This document shows positions 1 to 7,283 of a stretch of 11,060 nt of DNA, in pieces (the first letter of the stretch is position 1; each line of letters opens with the position of its first letter). The DNA is from Methylovirgula sp. GTDB taxonomy: Bacteria > Pseudomonadota > Alphaproteobacteria > Rhizobiales > Beijerinckiaceae. Below the pieces are notes generated by a model. The model ran no database searches. It was not told where the DNA came from and saw only the letters and a list, made by a program, of their open reading frames with translations. Where the stretch lies: contig JANXSV010000271.1 in NCBI GenBank assembly GCA_025356505.1, forward strand, positions 1-11,060, in the 5' to 3' direction. The position numbers and the translations under genes are program-made.

Positions 1-335
1 TCGGCGAACAGGCCAAAAATATGCGGATCATCGCCAAGCTTGTTGCGATAGGTTCGATGCAACACAAACAACACCCGCTCCAACTTATCATACGCCGGAT
101 CTGGCGAATCAGCCGACACACGCAGGTCAGCTTCCAGCGGCTTCAGCCACTGCGCCGTCACCGCATCCTGTAGCGCGAGTTTGGAGGGAAAATAACGATA
201 GATATTCGCGTGCGTCATCCCAAGACTGGCCGCGACGCTGACGATGGTCATGCGGGCCGGGCCAAACACCCGCATCTGCGCGGCAGAAGCTTCAAGAATG
301 CGTTGATCAACACTGTCGAATGAATTTGATTTCAT
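1..335 (-). CDS. TetR-family transcriptional regulator, C-terminal part beyond the window
   Basis: Partial gene: it starts at ATG 335 and runs off the left edge, giving 111 visible codons. The N-terminus is a typical TetR DNA-binding domain. A helix around residues 10-25 is followed by a helix-turn-helix at about 29-52 with the signature MTIVSVAASLGM then THANIYRYFPSK, where the family has its tyrosine/phenylalanine recognition-helix ending. The ligand-binding domain begins around residue 60 (AQWLKPLEAD) and is cut off, so the effector cannot be guessed. The start codon overlaps the zapE stop as ATGA, which implies co-transcription and translational coupling with zapE. No promoter of its own is evident. 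I am sure of the family; the targets are unknown. Confidence 0.88.
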   Translation of the reverse strand, partial: MKSNSFDSVDQRILEASAAQMRVFGPARMTIVSVAASLGMTHANIYRYFPSKLALQDAVTAQWLKPLEADLRVSADSPDPAYDKLERVLFVLHRTYRNKLGDDPHIFGLFA

Positions 336-1510
336 GTTTCGACCAAGCCCGTGGAATTTGCTGAACTGGCAGAATCGGCATGGCCATGCTGTAAGGCGAG
401 ATAGTCTTGCGAGCGCATCTCGATCAGCCTTGACACGGTGCGATCAAACTCAAACGCCTCGCGTCCGCCATCGGCCACATAAAGCCCCGTCGGCGCCGCA
501 TCCGCAGAGATCAGCACTTTGACATGCTGATCGTAGAGCGCATCGATCAGCGTGATGAAGCGCTTGACCACATTGCGTTCTTCCGCCCGCATAATCCGAA
601 TTTGGTCGATGATAAGGGTGTGGAACGTGCGTGCCAGCGCCAGAAAGTCCGAAGCGCCGAGAGGCTGTTCGCAAAGCTCGGCAAAACTCATCCTCGCCAC
701 CCCCGATGCGGCCTGCGGCACGCGCAACTGTCGGCCAAGCAGATCAATCAGCTTTGGTTTTCCCTTGTTAACCCCCGTGAGGGCCAGAAATGCAGCGTCC
801 AAAGATTGCCGCGCCGCATCATCAGCAGGTGTATGATAGGTAGGCGAGCCCTTGAGCTTTTCGAGCCTGAAGTCGGTTCGCGCTTCGAGTTTGACCACAT
901 CCATGTGTTGCTCGATCAGACGGATGAAGGGCAGAAACAGGGCGCGGTTCAGCCCGCCGTTATAAAGTTCGGACGGCACGACATTTGATGTCGCAACCAC
1001 TGTCACGCCATCAGCCCACAGGGCCTGAAACAGCCTGCCCAAAATCATGGCGTCCGCGATATCAGTGACAGCAAATTCGTCGAAACACAGCAGTTTCGCT
1101 TCCCTTGCCAGAGCCTTGGCCACAGGAGAGATAGGATCATCACCGTTAAAGGCATCACCTGTTTCACCCCGCTTCTTGGCCTGACGCCAGGCGTGAATAC
1201 GCGCGTGGACATCCGCCATGAAAGCATGAAAATGAACGCGCTTTTTAACCCGTACTGCGCAGCCATCAAAAAACAGATCCATCAACATGGTTTTGCCGCG
1301 TCCAACAGACCCCCAAATATAGAGCCCCTTCGGCACATCTTCGCGTTTGGCCCCGAACATCAAGCCAAGCGCGCTCGCCTTTGAGGCCATTTGCCGCTGC
1401 TCCAGCTTGACCCGAACCTTTTCAAGCTGAGTGATAACCGCGACTTGCGACGCATCGCGCTCAAGATGTGCCCGCCGAACCAAGCCGGCATACGCCTCCG
1501 CCAAACTCAA
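332..1510 (-). CDS. zapE: Cell division protein ZapE / AFG1-like AAA+ ATPase
   Basis: AFG1/ZapE P-loop ATPase of about 392 residues, close to the usual length for alphaproteobacteria. Walker A is GSVGRGKT (about residues 67-74) and Walker B is LLCFDEF (about 140-146). The following TDIADAMILGRLF and VATSNVVPSELYNGGLNR segments are typical of the family. In E. coli ZapE is linked to FtsZ-ring stability under stress; the mitochondrial homologue AFG1 takes part in respiratory-complex quality control, which suits a place near sdh. A frame is open back to a TTG at 1531, but I prefer TTG 1510 because a full GGAGGT (1522-1517) lies six bases upstream. The gene ends by overlapping the tetR start. The true N-terminus remains uncertain by a few residues. 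Confidence 0.93.
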   Translation of the reverse strand: MSLAEAYAGLVRRAHLERDASQVAVITQLEKVRVKLEQRQMASKASALGLMFGAKREDVPKGLYIWGSVGRGKTMLMDLFFDGCAVRVKKRVHFHAFMADVHARIHAWRQAKKRGETGDAFNGDDPISPVAKALAREAKLLCFDEFAVTDIADAMILGRLFQALWADGVTVVATSNVVPSELYNGGLNRALFLPFIRLIEQHMDVVKLEARTDFRLEKLKGSPTYHTPADDAARQSLDAAFLALTGVNKGKPKLIDLLGRQLRVPQAASGVARMSFAELCEQPLGASDFLALARTFHTLIIDQIRIMRAEERNVVKRFITLIDALYDQHVKVLISADAAPTGLYVADGGREAFEFDRTVSRLIEMRSQDYLALQHGHADSASSANSTGLVET

Positions 1511-1516
1511 TTCATG

Positions 1517-1522
1517 ACCTCC
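1517..1522 (-). promoter_or_regulatory. Shine-Dalgarno sequence for zapE
   Basis: A complete GGAGGT on the minus strand stands six bases before TTG 1510. It would lie inside the coding region if TTG 1531 were used, so it decides in favour of the downstream TTG. Confidence 0.6.
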
Positions 1523-1707
1523 ATGCGCCAAAATCCACGCTTTCCGCCTCTTTTGCTATGGCAAAGGCCTGCCAAGATTTGCATGAAAGCGTTGATTCGC
1601 CAAAGCCGGAGCATATGTTTTGACACTTTTGCGCATCTTCCGTGCCTCAATATTGCCGCCGCGCAACGATACAACATTCGCTACAGACCTACATTTGATT
1701 TCCGGCC

Positions 1708-1736
1708 TTGATTTATTGTGCATTGCAACATATATC
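1708..1736 (+). promoter_or_regulatory. Putative sigma70-type promoter for the GNAT gene
   Basis: TTGATT (1708-1713, preceded by C) and TATATC (1731-1736) are separated by exactly 17 bases, resembling alphaproteobacterial housekeeping promoters. Transcription would begin near 1743, giving a leader of roughly 48 bases before ATG 1791. The region 1532-1790 separates divergent zapE and the GNAT gene; I found no convincing promoter for zapE in it. Confidence 0.5.
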
Positions 1737-1790
1737 TGCTCCGGGGATTGGAACGTTCTTATTGCTATAAAAGCGAATTGGAGACCAGAA

Positions 1791-2399
1791 ATGGACACCA
1801 CCAAATCAGACCCGACGCCCGTACACGCCGGTTACATTCGCCGCCTTTGGCCTGCAGATCAAAGCCTCTTTTGCGATCATTTGCTGCGCCTTGATTCTGA
1901 AAGCCGTCACTCGCGTTTCGGCATGGCCGTTTCAGATGAATTTTTGCAAAATTATGCCGGACACTGCTTTGCGCATGACAGCGTGATCTTCGGCTATTTC
2001 GTCGATGGACTTGTGCGTGGCGCGGGCGAATTGCGTCCGCTGTTTGAAGCGCATGACCCCACGAGTGACCGCGTTGCCGAAGCTGCCTTCAGCGTCGAGC
2101 ATGCCTACCGCCGCAGGGGTGTCGGCACCGAGCTTTTGGGCCGCATCATCCGCACTGCGCGCAATCGCCAGGCCAGCGAACTTGTCATGTCATGCCTTGC
2201 CTCAAACCGGGCAATGCAGACTCTGGCGCGGCACTATCGCGCCGACATCAGGTTTGAAGCCGATCAGGTCACCGGTAAATTGATCGGACGCCCGCCAAAC
2301 GCCTTCACCCGCGCGCAGGAGGCGTTTGAAGATTCCGCGAGCTTCGCAACCGCATTTGTTGATTTGCAAAAACGCCTGTTCACCAGCGCGGTGCATTAA
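1791..2399 (+). CDS. GNAT-family N-acetyltransferase
   Basis: Protein of 202 residues with a GNAT fold, expected to transfer an acetyl group from acetyl-CoA to an amine. Residues 34-45 (LDSESRHSRFGM) match the 'L..ESR..RF' segment common to GNAT domains related to protein-lysine acetyltransferases. The acetyl-CoA pyrophosphate loop (motif A) is VEHAYRRRGVGTELL, about residues 102-116, with the R-x-x-G-x-G pattern at R107-G112. The frame is open upstream to 1620, but ATG 1791 has GGAG at 1780-1783 seven bases before it and sits just below a promoter-like sequence, so I chose it. The gene is monocistronic and convergent with sdhB, with a shared hairpin terminator between them. The substrate cannot be told from sequence. 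Confidence 0.85.
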   Translation: MDTTKSDPTPVHAGYIRRLWPADQSLFCDHLLRLDSESRHSRFGMAVSDEFLQNYAGHCFAHDSVIFGYFVDGLVRGAGELRPLFEAHDPTSDRVAEAAFSVEHAYRRRGVGTELLGRIIRTARNRQASELVMSCLASNRAMQTLARHYRADIRFEADQVTGKLIGRPPNAFTRAQEAFEDSASFATAFVDLQKRLFTSAVH

Positions 2400-2422
2400 G
2401 CCGAATCGCATTTAAGAAACAA

Positions 2423-2457
2423 AAACCCCGAAACAGCGTCTCAGCTTTTCGGGGTTT
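2423..2457. terminator. Bidirectional intrinsic terminator between the GNAT gene and sdhB
   Basis: An 11-bp perfect stem (AAACCCCGAAA, 2423-2433, pairing with 2447-2457) encloses a 13-base loop. Read on the plus strand it runs into TTTCTTTC; read on the minus strand it runs into TTTTTGTTTC. It can therefore end both the acetyltransferase transcript and the sdh operon transcript. Confidence 0.85.
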
Positions 2458-2484
2458 CTTTCGTCGTTAGGTCTGCGCCAAATC

Positions 2485-3264
2485 TTAAACCTGACGCGCG
2501 ACCATCATCTTCTTGATTTCTGCGATCGCCTTGGCCGGATTCAGCCCCTTCGGGCAGGTTTTCGTGCAGTTCATGATGGTGTGGCAGCGATAGAGCCGGA
2601 ACGGATCTTCAAGATGATCCAACCGCTCGCCGCGCGCCTCATCGCGGCTATCGATCAACCAGCGATAGGCCTGCAACAGCACTGCCGGGCCGAGATATTT
2701 GTCGCCGTTCCACCAATAGCTTGGGCAGGATGTTGAGCAGCAGGCGCATAAAATGCACTCATACAACCCGTCCAGCTTCGAGCGATCTGCATGAGATTGC
2801 AGCCATTCTTTTTCCGGAGCGGGAGTGGTGGTGTGCAGCCACGGCTCGACAGAGGCATGTTGGGCATAAAACCGCGTCAGGTCGGGAACAAGATCTTTTA
2901 CCACCGGCATATGCGGCAGCGGATAAATCTTGATAGCGCCGCTCACCTCATCCATGCCCTTGGTGCAGGCAAGTGTGTTAGTGCCATCAATATTCATTGC
3001 GCAGGAGCCGCAAATGCCCTCGCGGCAGGAGCGGCGGAAGGTCAAAGTCGGATCAATCTTGGCCTTGATCCAGATGATGCCATCCAGAATCATCGGGCCG
3101 CAATCGTCCTTGTCGACAAAATAAGTGTCGATACGCGGGTTTTGCCCGTCATCCGGGTTCCAGCGATAGATGCGATATTCCTTTAGGTTTTTCGCATTGG
3201 CAGGCTTGGGCCAGGCCTTGCCCGGCATGACTTTTGAATTCTTGGGGAGTGCAAGTTCAACCAT
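2485..3264 (-). CDS. sdhB: Succinate dehydrogenase iron-sulfur subunit
   Basis: Iron-sulfur subunit of complex II, 259 residues, the normal length. It passes electrons from SdhA's FAD through three clusters to ubiquinone. The N-terminal ferredoxin-like domain carries the [2Fe-2S] ligands C80, C85, C88 and C100. The C-terminal domain carries C170, C173, C176 and C180 plus C227, C233 and C237 for the [4Fe-4S] and [3Fe-4S] clusters. The quinone-site tryptophan pair (W184/W185) and H228 correspond to E. coli W163/W164 and H207. ATG 3264 is the natural start, but the ribosome site before it is weak (AGAG, about nine bases upstream). Normally sdhB follows sdhA directly; here about 1.07 kb separates them, so its expression depends on readthrough of the inserted genes or on a local promoter I could not identify with confidence. 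Confidence 0.98.
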   Translation of the reverse strand: MVELALPKNSKVMPGKAWPKPANAKNLKEYRIYRWNPDDGQNPRIDTYFVDKDDCGPMILDGIIWIKAKIDPTLTFRRSCREGICGSCAMNIDGTNTLACTKGMDEVSGAIKIYPLPHMPVVKDLVPDLTRFYAQHASVEPWLHTTTPAPEKEWLQSHADRSKLDGLYECILCACCSTSCPSYWWNGDKYLGPAVLLQAYRWLIDSRDEARGERLDHLEDPFRLYRCHTIMNCTKTCPKGLNPAKAIAEIKKMMVARQV

Positions 3265-3280
3265 TTATTTCGCTCTAGCA

Positions 3281-3373
3281 TTATGCGTGGATCTGAACCG
3301 CATCTTTAGAAACAGACGACGCGGAAAACTGAATTAAGTCACAATTCTTGCAAATTACGACGTCAAATTTCAT
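3281..3373 (-). CDS. Possible 30-residue small protein with a CxxC motif
   Basis: A short frame from ATG 3373 to TAA 3281 whose start overlaps the stop of the GIY-YIG gene (ATGAAATTTGA) and whose stop lies 16 bases before sdhB. The product begins MKFDVVICKNCDL and has a C-x-x-C pair like half of a zinc ribbon. There is no clear ribosome site, so translation would depend on coupling to the gene before it. It could equally be a decayed 3' extension of the GIY-YIG gene in another frame, or chance. I do not recognise it. Confidence 0.25.
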   Translation of the reverse strand: MKFDVVICKNCDLIQFSASSVSKDAVQIHA

Positions 3374-3890
3374 GGATTTCTGTTGGGCGAAGCGCCCAAA
3401 AGAATTTGTTTCCCTGACCGGGACTCCAGATTTCACCTTGATTTGGATACGAATGGACGTGTGGATGGCCATCCCCCATCGCTTTGTTTTTAAGGGGTTT
3501 CTCGCCAAATTTTTCCTGAAATTCCCAGATTATGTCAGCCTCGGCATTTTGATATGCTTCAACATTATTCCGAGCTCTTGGCTGACAGGTCCGAATTTCA
3601 ATTCTTAGATCCTGAATATGCTTCGCCAACGGATAGATCCAATTCCGCAGATGAGCCGTTACTCGGCTCTGAAAATTACCCCTGCCGATATATATCGTTG
3701 GTGAGTTTTCATTTTTGTAGGCAATGGTAAATGGCGGGCACAGTCGCATAATATAAAGTGTCCTATCATCTAGTGCCTTGTTAAAACGAACTGAATTTTC
3801 GCTCTTGAAAGCCCGTTTAAACGCTTTCCAATCGCTCATTTTGCTGGCTTGAAATTTAAATGATTTAAAGTCGAAGTTAATTTCAGCCAT
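3363..3890 (-). CDS. GIY-YIG-type endonuclease-like protein
   Basis: Protein of 175 residues that I read as a GIY-YIG nuclease domain. The first motif is degenerate (TLYIM at 44-48 in place of G-x-Y), followed by a longer loop than usual and then the YIG motif in TIYIGRG (65-71). R76 and H80 follow at the family spacing (RVTAHL). A glutamate, probably E117 in AEADIIWEF, precedes FGEKPLKNK (129-136), which matches the family's 'G..Pl.Nk' ending. Both tyrosines, the arginine and the glutamate needed for Mg-dependent phosphodiester cleavage appear present. About 43 N-terminal and 38 C-terminal residues lie outside the core. ATG 3890 comes one base after the vapD stop with no good ribosome site, implying translational coupling. 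GC is about 42% (225 of 530 by hand count), well below the sdh genes, suggesting recent transfer. Target and partner are unknown; antitoxin or defence nuclease are inferences. Confidence 0.7.
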   Translation of the reverse strand: MAEINFDFKSFKFQASKMSDWKAFKRAFKSENSVRFNKALDDRTLYIMRLCPPFTIAYKNENSPTIYIGRGNFQSRVTAHLRNWIYPLAKHIQDLRIEIRTCQPRARNNVEAYQNAEADIIWEFQEKFGEKPLKNKAMGDGHPHVHSYPNQGEIWSPGQGNKFFWALRPTEIHEI

Positions 3891-3891
3891 C

Positions 3892-4203
3892 TCACACTCG
3901 TGCTTTCATGCGCAGCGCTAATTCAACAGCAGGCATCAAGTCGTTATTGTCTTCAATACGCAACATCCGGATATCCCGAACCGAGGGTGCAAACCAATCA
4001 AATTCCATGGTTAATTCCAGCACAGCATTCTGGCAGCGCACCACATCAACGCTATCGTCGCCAAAATAGACACTGCCCTGCTGGCGATCAAACCCACGCG
4101 ATTTTAAAAAACGCGCCACATCGGCATAGCCATTCTGCCACGTCGCCTGCGGATACGTGTCCTGCAGCGCTTTAGTGTCTAGATCAAATGAAATAGCATA
4201 CAT
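3892..4203 (-). CDS. vapD: VapD-family protein (Cas2-like endoribonuclease, probable toxin)
   Basis: Protein of 103 residues with clear VapD features: the first strand MYAISFDLDT (1-10), QQGSVYFGDDSVDVVRC (41-57) and WFAPSVRDIRMLRIED (70-85) followed by NNDLMPAV. VapD has a ferredoxin-like fold related to Cas2; characterised members are small homodimeric ribonucleases acting as toxins or in virulence and persistence. The conserved early aspartate (D7, with D9 nearby) is retained. The frame is open upstream to 4374, but ATG 4203 starts at the family N-terminus and has GGAG about ten bases upstream. It lies 130 bases after the sdhA stop in the same direction, and the next gene follows after one base. 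I see no VapX-like antitoxin next to it. GC is about 49%, between sdhA and the GIY-YIG gene. Confidence 0.9.
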   Translation of the reverse strand: MYAISFDLDTKALQDTYPQATWQNGYADVARFLKSRGFDRQQGSVYFGDDSVDVVRCQNAVLELTMEFDWFAPSVRDIRMLRIEDNNDLMPAVELALRMKARV

Positions 4204-4333
4204 TGCGTTGCTTCTCCCGCGTAGCCCGGAATTGTGCCCAATGCGAGGCCGATCGGGCGCAAGTTGCAACGGCACAATGGTGCGCGCTGCGACTTTTACG
4301 TGACCTATGCCCGACCGCACTTTCATGGCTGCC
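4204..4333 (-). other. sdhA-vapD spacer with an in-frame IGHNSG-coding segment
   Basis: This 130-base spacer is open in the vapD frame from ATG 4326, and would add 41 residues to VapD including DRPRIGHNSG. 'GHNxG' peptides of this type recur in small proteins of alphaproteobacterial genomes, often in mobile or phage-linked genes (from memory, not searched). GC is about 61%, like the sdh genes and unlike the inserted genes. No convincing promoter or terminator was found, so vapD is probably read from the sdh transcript. Confidence 0.35.
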
Positions 4334-6127
4334 TTAATACACCCGTGCTTTGGGTTCGATGTAGGAAATATCACCGCTCATTGTGTAGGTGTGCACAGGC
4401 CGATCATCCATGCGGATGGTTTTGTTGCCAACGTCCGTATAGGCAAGGCTGTGTTTCATCCAGTTCACATCATCACGGTTCGGAAAATCTTCCCGCGCCT
4501 GCGCGCCGCGAGATTCCTTGCGGTTGAGCGCGCTTTCAACAGTCACCACGGCCTGAACGATCAGATTGTCAAATTCGAGCGTCTCCAGCAAATCCGAGTT
4601 CCAGATCATGGAACGGTCGGTCACGCCGATATCTTCAACACCGGCCCAGACGTCATGGATCGCCTTCTGGCCTTCTTCGAGAATGTCGCCCGAGCGGTAG
4701 ACCGCGCAATTTTTCTGCATGATGCGTTGCATCTTGTCACGCAACACTGCGGAAGATGTGCCACCCTTCGAATTGCGGAAATGATCGAGACGCGAGAGCG
4801 ACAGGTCCGCCGAATCCTTTGGCAAATCCGGCTGTTTCTGCCCGGGTGTCACCGTTTCGGCAGCGCGCAATCCGGCAGCACGGCCAAATACCACCAGATC
4901 TGTCAATGAATTGGAGCCAAGCCGGTTCGCACCATGAACGGAGACGCAGGCCGCCTCGCCAATGGCCATCAGGCCCGGCACCACCGAATCCGGGTTCGAC
5001 CCGACCTTGTTCAGCACTTCACCGTGATAATTGGTCGGAATCCCGCCCATGTTGTAATGCACGGTCGGGATGACCGGGATAGGTTCTTTTGTGACATCAA
5101 CCCCGGCAAAAATCCGCGCGCTTTCCGAAATGCCCGGCAGGCGCTCATGCAGCACGGCAGGGTCAAGATGGTCGAGATGCAGGAAAATGTGGTCAGCATT
5201 TTTACCGACTCCGCGTCCGTCGCGGATTTCCATGGCCATGGAGCGCGAAACCACGTCGCGCGATGCCAAATCCTTGGCAGATGGCGCGTAACGCTCCATG
5301 AAACGCTCTCCGGCCGAGTTGGTCAGATATCCGCCCTCGCCGCGTGCGCCCTCGGTGATCAAACAGCCTGCGCCGTAAATGCCCGTCGGATGAAACTGCA
5401 CAAATTCCATATCTTGCAGTGGCAGTCCGGCGCGCGCCACCATGGCATTGCCATCGCCGGTGCAGGTATGCGCCGATGTGGCCGAGAAATAGGCGCGGCC
5501 ATAACCGCCCGTGGCCAGAATTATCTGCGCCGCTTTGAAGCGATGAATAGTGCCATCGTCCATCTTCAAACACACCACACCTTGGCAGCGGCCTTCCGCA
5601 TCCATGATCAGGTCAATGGCAAAATATTCGATGAAAAACTCGGTCTTGTTGCGCAGCGCCTGTCCATAAAGCGTGTGCAGAATGGCGTGACCTGTCCGGT
5701 CTGCCGCGGCACAGGTGCGCTGGGCGATGCCTTTGCCAAAATCCGTGGTCATTCCGCCAAATGGGCGCTGATAGATCCGGCCCTCTTCGGTGCGGGAAAA
5801 TGGCACACCCCAGTGTTCAAGCTCATAAACAGCCGCGGGTGCATTGCGCACCAGATATTCGATCGAATCCTGATCGCCAAGCCAATCCGACCCCTTGACG
5901 GTGTCATACATGTGAAAGCGCCAATCATCGTGGGACATATTTCCCAGCGAAGCGGCAATTCCGCCCTGTGCCGCAACGGTGTGAGAGCGCGTCGGGAACA
6001 CTTTCGAGATGCAGGCTGTGCGCAGCCCCGCTTGAGCGCAGCCGACCGTTGCCCGCAGACCTGCGCCACCGGCTCCCACCACCACGACATCGAAAACATG
6101 ATCAGTAATTGCGTAAGCTTCAGACAT
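4334..6127 (-). CDS. sdhA: Succinate dehydrogenase flavoprotein subunit
   Basis: Catalytic subunit of complex II, 597 residues, near the usual length. It oxidises succinate to fumarate on the cytoplasmic face of the membrane. The N-terminal Rossmann motif [10 protein letters not shown] spans 14-23. H49 in SHTVAAQGG is the residue that carries covalent FAD. H246 (QFHPTG), R290 (ASRDVV), H357 (VHYNMGG) and R402 (ANRLGSNS) align with E. coli H242, R286, H354 and R399, the substrate-binding and proton-transfer residues. The C-terminus ends [10 protein letters not shown], as in other SdhA proteins. ATG 6127 follows the sdhD stop by nine bases with AAGG upstream. It is intact and highly conserved in appearance; the only oddity is what follows it, vapD instead of sdhB. 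Confidence 0.99.
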   Translation of the reverse strand: MSEAYAITDHVFDVVVVGAGGAGLRATVGCAQAGLRTACISKVFPTRSHTVAAQGGIAASLGNMSHDDWRFHMYDTVKGSDWLGDQDSIEYLVRNAPAAVYELEHWGVPFSRTEEGRIYQRPFGGMTTDFGKGIAQRTCAAADRTGHAILHTLYGQALRNKTEFFIEYFAIDLIMDAEGRCQGVVCLKMDDGTIHRFKAAQIILATGGYGRAYFSATSAHTCTGDGNAMVARAGLPLQDMEFVQFHPTGIYGAGCLITEGARGEGGYLTNSAGERFMERYAPSAKDLASRDVVSRSMAMEIRDGRGVGKNADHIFLHLDHLDPAVLHERLPGISESARIFAGVDVTKEPIPVIPTVHYNMGGIPTNYHGEVLNKVGSNPDSVVPGLMAIGEAACVSVHGANRLGSNSLTDLVVFGRAAGLRAAETVTPGQKQPDLPKDSADLSLSRLDHFRNSKGGTSSAVLRDKMQRIMQKNCAVYRSGDILEEGQKAIHDVWAGVEDIGVTDRSMIWNSDLLETLEFDNLIVQAVVTVESALNRKESRGAQAREDFPNRDDVNWMKHSLAYTDVGNKTIRMDDRPVHTYTMSGDISYIEPKARVY

Positions 6128-6136
6128 TTCCAGCCT

Positions 6137-6526
6137 TTAAACAGCGAATGAAAGTTTTAAAATAGCCAGAATGGCAGAGCCGCCCACCATCAGCGCGAAA
6201 AAATTATTGGCAATCAGCGCGGCAATCTTCGTGCCCTCGCCATGGACGTAATCCTCAATAATCACCTGCATGCCAAGCCGCATGTGATACACGCCTGAAC
6301 CGACAAACAGCAGCAGCAGCAGGGCGCTCAGCGGATACCCCATCAAGGCGCGCGCTCCGGCGTAATCGCGCGACAGCGACATCAACACCAAAACAATGAA
6401 AGCGATGGCCAGCGGCACATTGGCGATAGCGGTGAGACGCTGCTGCCAAAAATGGCCTGTACCCGATTTTGCCGAGCCGAGGCCGCTGACTTTGCTGCGA
6501 TCCGACTGCATTTCTGAAAATTTCAT
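6137..6526 (-). CDS. sdhD: Succinate dehydrogenase membrane anchor subunit
   Basis: Small membrane anchor of complex II, 129 residues, with three hydrophobic segments at about 33-51, 64-89 and 99-126. H81 in YHMRLGMQ is the expected second axial ligand of heme b, and D92-Y93 in IIEDYVH corresponds to the E. coli D82-Y83 pair that lines the ubiquinone site. A GTG at 6529 is possible, but ATG 6526 is better because AGGAG (6537-6533) lies six bases before it. That Shine-Dalgarno sequence overlaps the sdhC stop codon, so the two anchor subunits are translationally coupled. Confidence 0.95.
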   Translation of the reverse strand: MKFSEMQSDRSKVSGLGSAKSGTGHFWQQRLTAIANVPLAIAFIVLVLMSLSRDYAGARALMGYPLSALLLLLFVGSGVYHMRLGMQVIIEDYVHGEGTKIAALIANNFFALMVGGSAILAILKLSFAV

Positions 6527-6535
6527 CACCTGCTC

Positions 6536-6952
6536 CTATCGAACCAGATATGCGGTGACCCAGATCACCAGTGTCAACGATACAGATCCGATAAGCGAAA
6601 ACACCGTGAGGCGCTCACGCCACGTTTCGTCAAAGCCCGCGCCGGTGTCCCAAACGAAATGGCGCAACCCGCCGAGCATGTGGTGCAGCAAAGCCCATGT
6701 GTACCCCAGCAAAATCAACCGCCCGAAGATGCTCGTCATGAACCATTGCGCAGTGGCAAATTGGGCAGGCCCGCTTGCCATGGCAACAAGCCACCACACC
6801 AGCAGCAATGTGCCGAAATACAGGGCAGCGCCCGTGAGACGGTGGACTATGGACATCGTCATGGTCAGTGATGGTTTGTAAATCGCCAAATGAGGCGATA
6901 GGGGCCTGCGTTCGGCCAAAGTCTTTGGCGATTCGGCTGCGTGGTTTTCCAT
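6536..6952 (-). CDS. sdhC: Succinate dehydrogenase cytochrome b556 subunit
   Basis: Large membrane anchor and heme-b subunit of complex II, 138 residues. The N-terminus has the family's RPLSPHLAIYKP (16-27), then SIVHRLTG (34-41), in which S34 and R38 match the E. coli quinone-binding S27 and R31. Three membrane helices lie at about 39-60, 72-91 and 108-135. H91 in HMLGGLRH aligns with the E. coli heme ligand H84. ATG 6952 has GAGG seven bases upstream. It is the first gene of the sdh operon and is divergent from the cyclic-di-GMP gene; a candidate promoter lies just upstream. Confidence 0.97.
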   Translation of the reverse strand: MENHAAESPKTLAERRPLSPHLAIYKPSLTMTMSIVHRLTGAALYFGTLLLVWWLVAMASGPAQFATAQWFMTSIFGRLILLGYTWALLHHMLGGLRHFVWDTGAGFDETWRERLTVFSLIGSVSLTLVIWVTAYLVR

Positions 6953-6988
6953 TCTTCTACCTCATAACGCCCGCATGTTTCATTGAGA

Positions 6989-7017
6989 TACCTAGAACAT
7001 TCCGCCGCGCGCTTCAA
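6989..7017 (-). promoter_or_regulatory. Candidate promoter of the sdh operon
   Basis: On the minus strand TTGAAG (7017-7012) and TAGGTA (6994-6989) are 17 bases apart, which would start transcription near 6982 and give a leader of about 30 bases before sdhC. The -10 hexamer matches only moderately. A 12-bp perfect palindrome (CCCGCGCGCGGG, 7036-7047) and AACTT-TGC-AAGTT (7065-7077) lie just upstream and could be regulator sites. Confidence 0.4.
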
Positions 7018-7283
7018 CGTGTAAGCGCCGAATCTCCCGCGCGCGGGCGCGGCCATTAGTAGCAAACTTTGCAAGTTATGATGGCCACCGCCATGCCTCT
7101 CGCAAGACTTTTCGTATGCAGTAACAGTTAATCTATTCTTATAATATTGCGTGACACAGTACAGGAGGGCAAATCGGGTCGACCATGCTATGCAAACTAT
7201 CTTTCCAGCCATGAGAATTTGTATCTCGATACCTATTCCATATGAAAGCAGCTTGCGCGCGCGCTCCAAGCCGGTTTTTGAGT

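Noticed and set aside
3348..3608. 86-codon hydrophobic frame on the plus strand
   Set aside because: Antisense to the GIY-YIG gene; its hydrophobic look arises from the AT-rich opposite strand.
3686..3697. Perfect 12-base palindrome CGATATATATCG
   Set aside because: It falls on the codons for the YIG motif of the nuclease gene and is explained by coding sequence.
3892..4374. Long form of VapD starting at 4374
   Set aside because: It would overlap the conserved end of sdhA by 41 bases, and the VapD family N-terminus begins at ATG 4203, which has its own ribosome site.
4934..6151. 405-codon open frame on the plus strand
   Set aside because: It lies wholly antisense to sdhA, which has every expected catalytic residue; the translated product has no recognisable domain.
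6865..7269. 134-codon open frame on the minus strand across the sdhC upstream region
   Set aside because: Overlaps the sdhC start in another frame, has no recognisable domain, and covers palindromes and promoter-like sequence.
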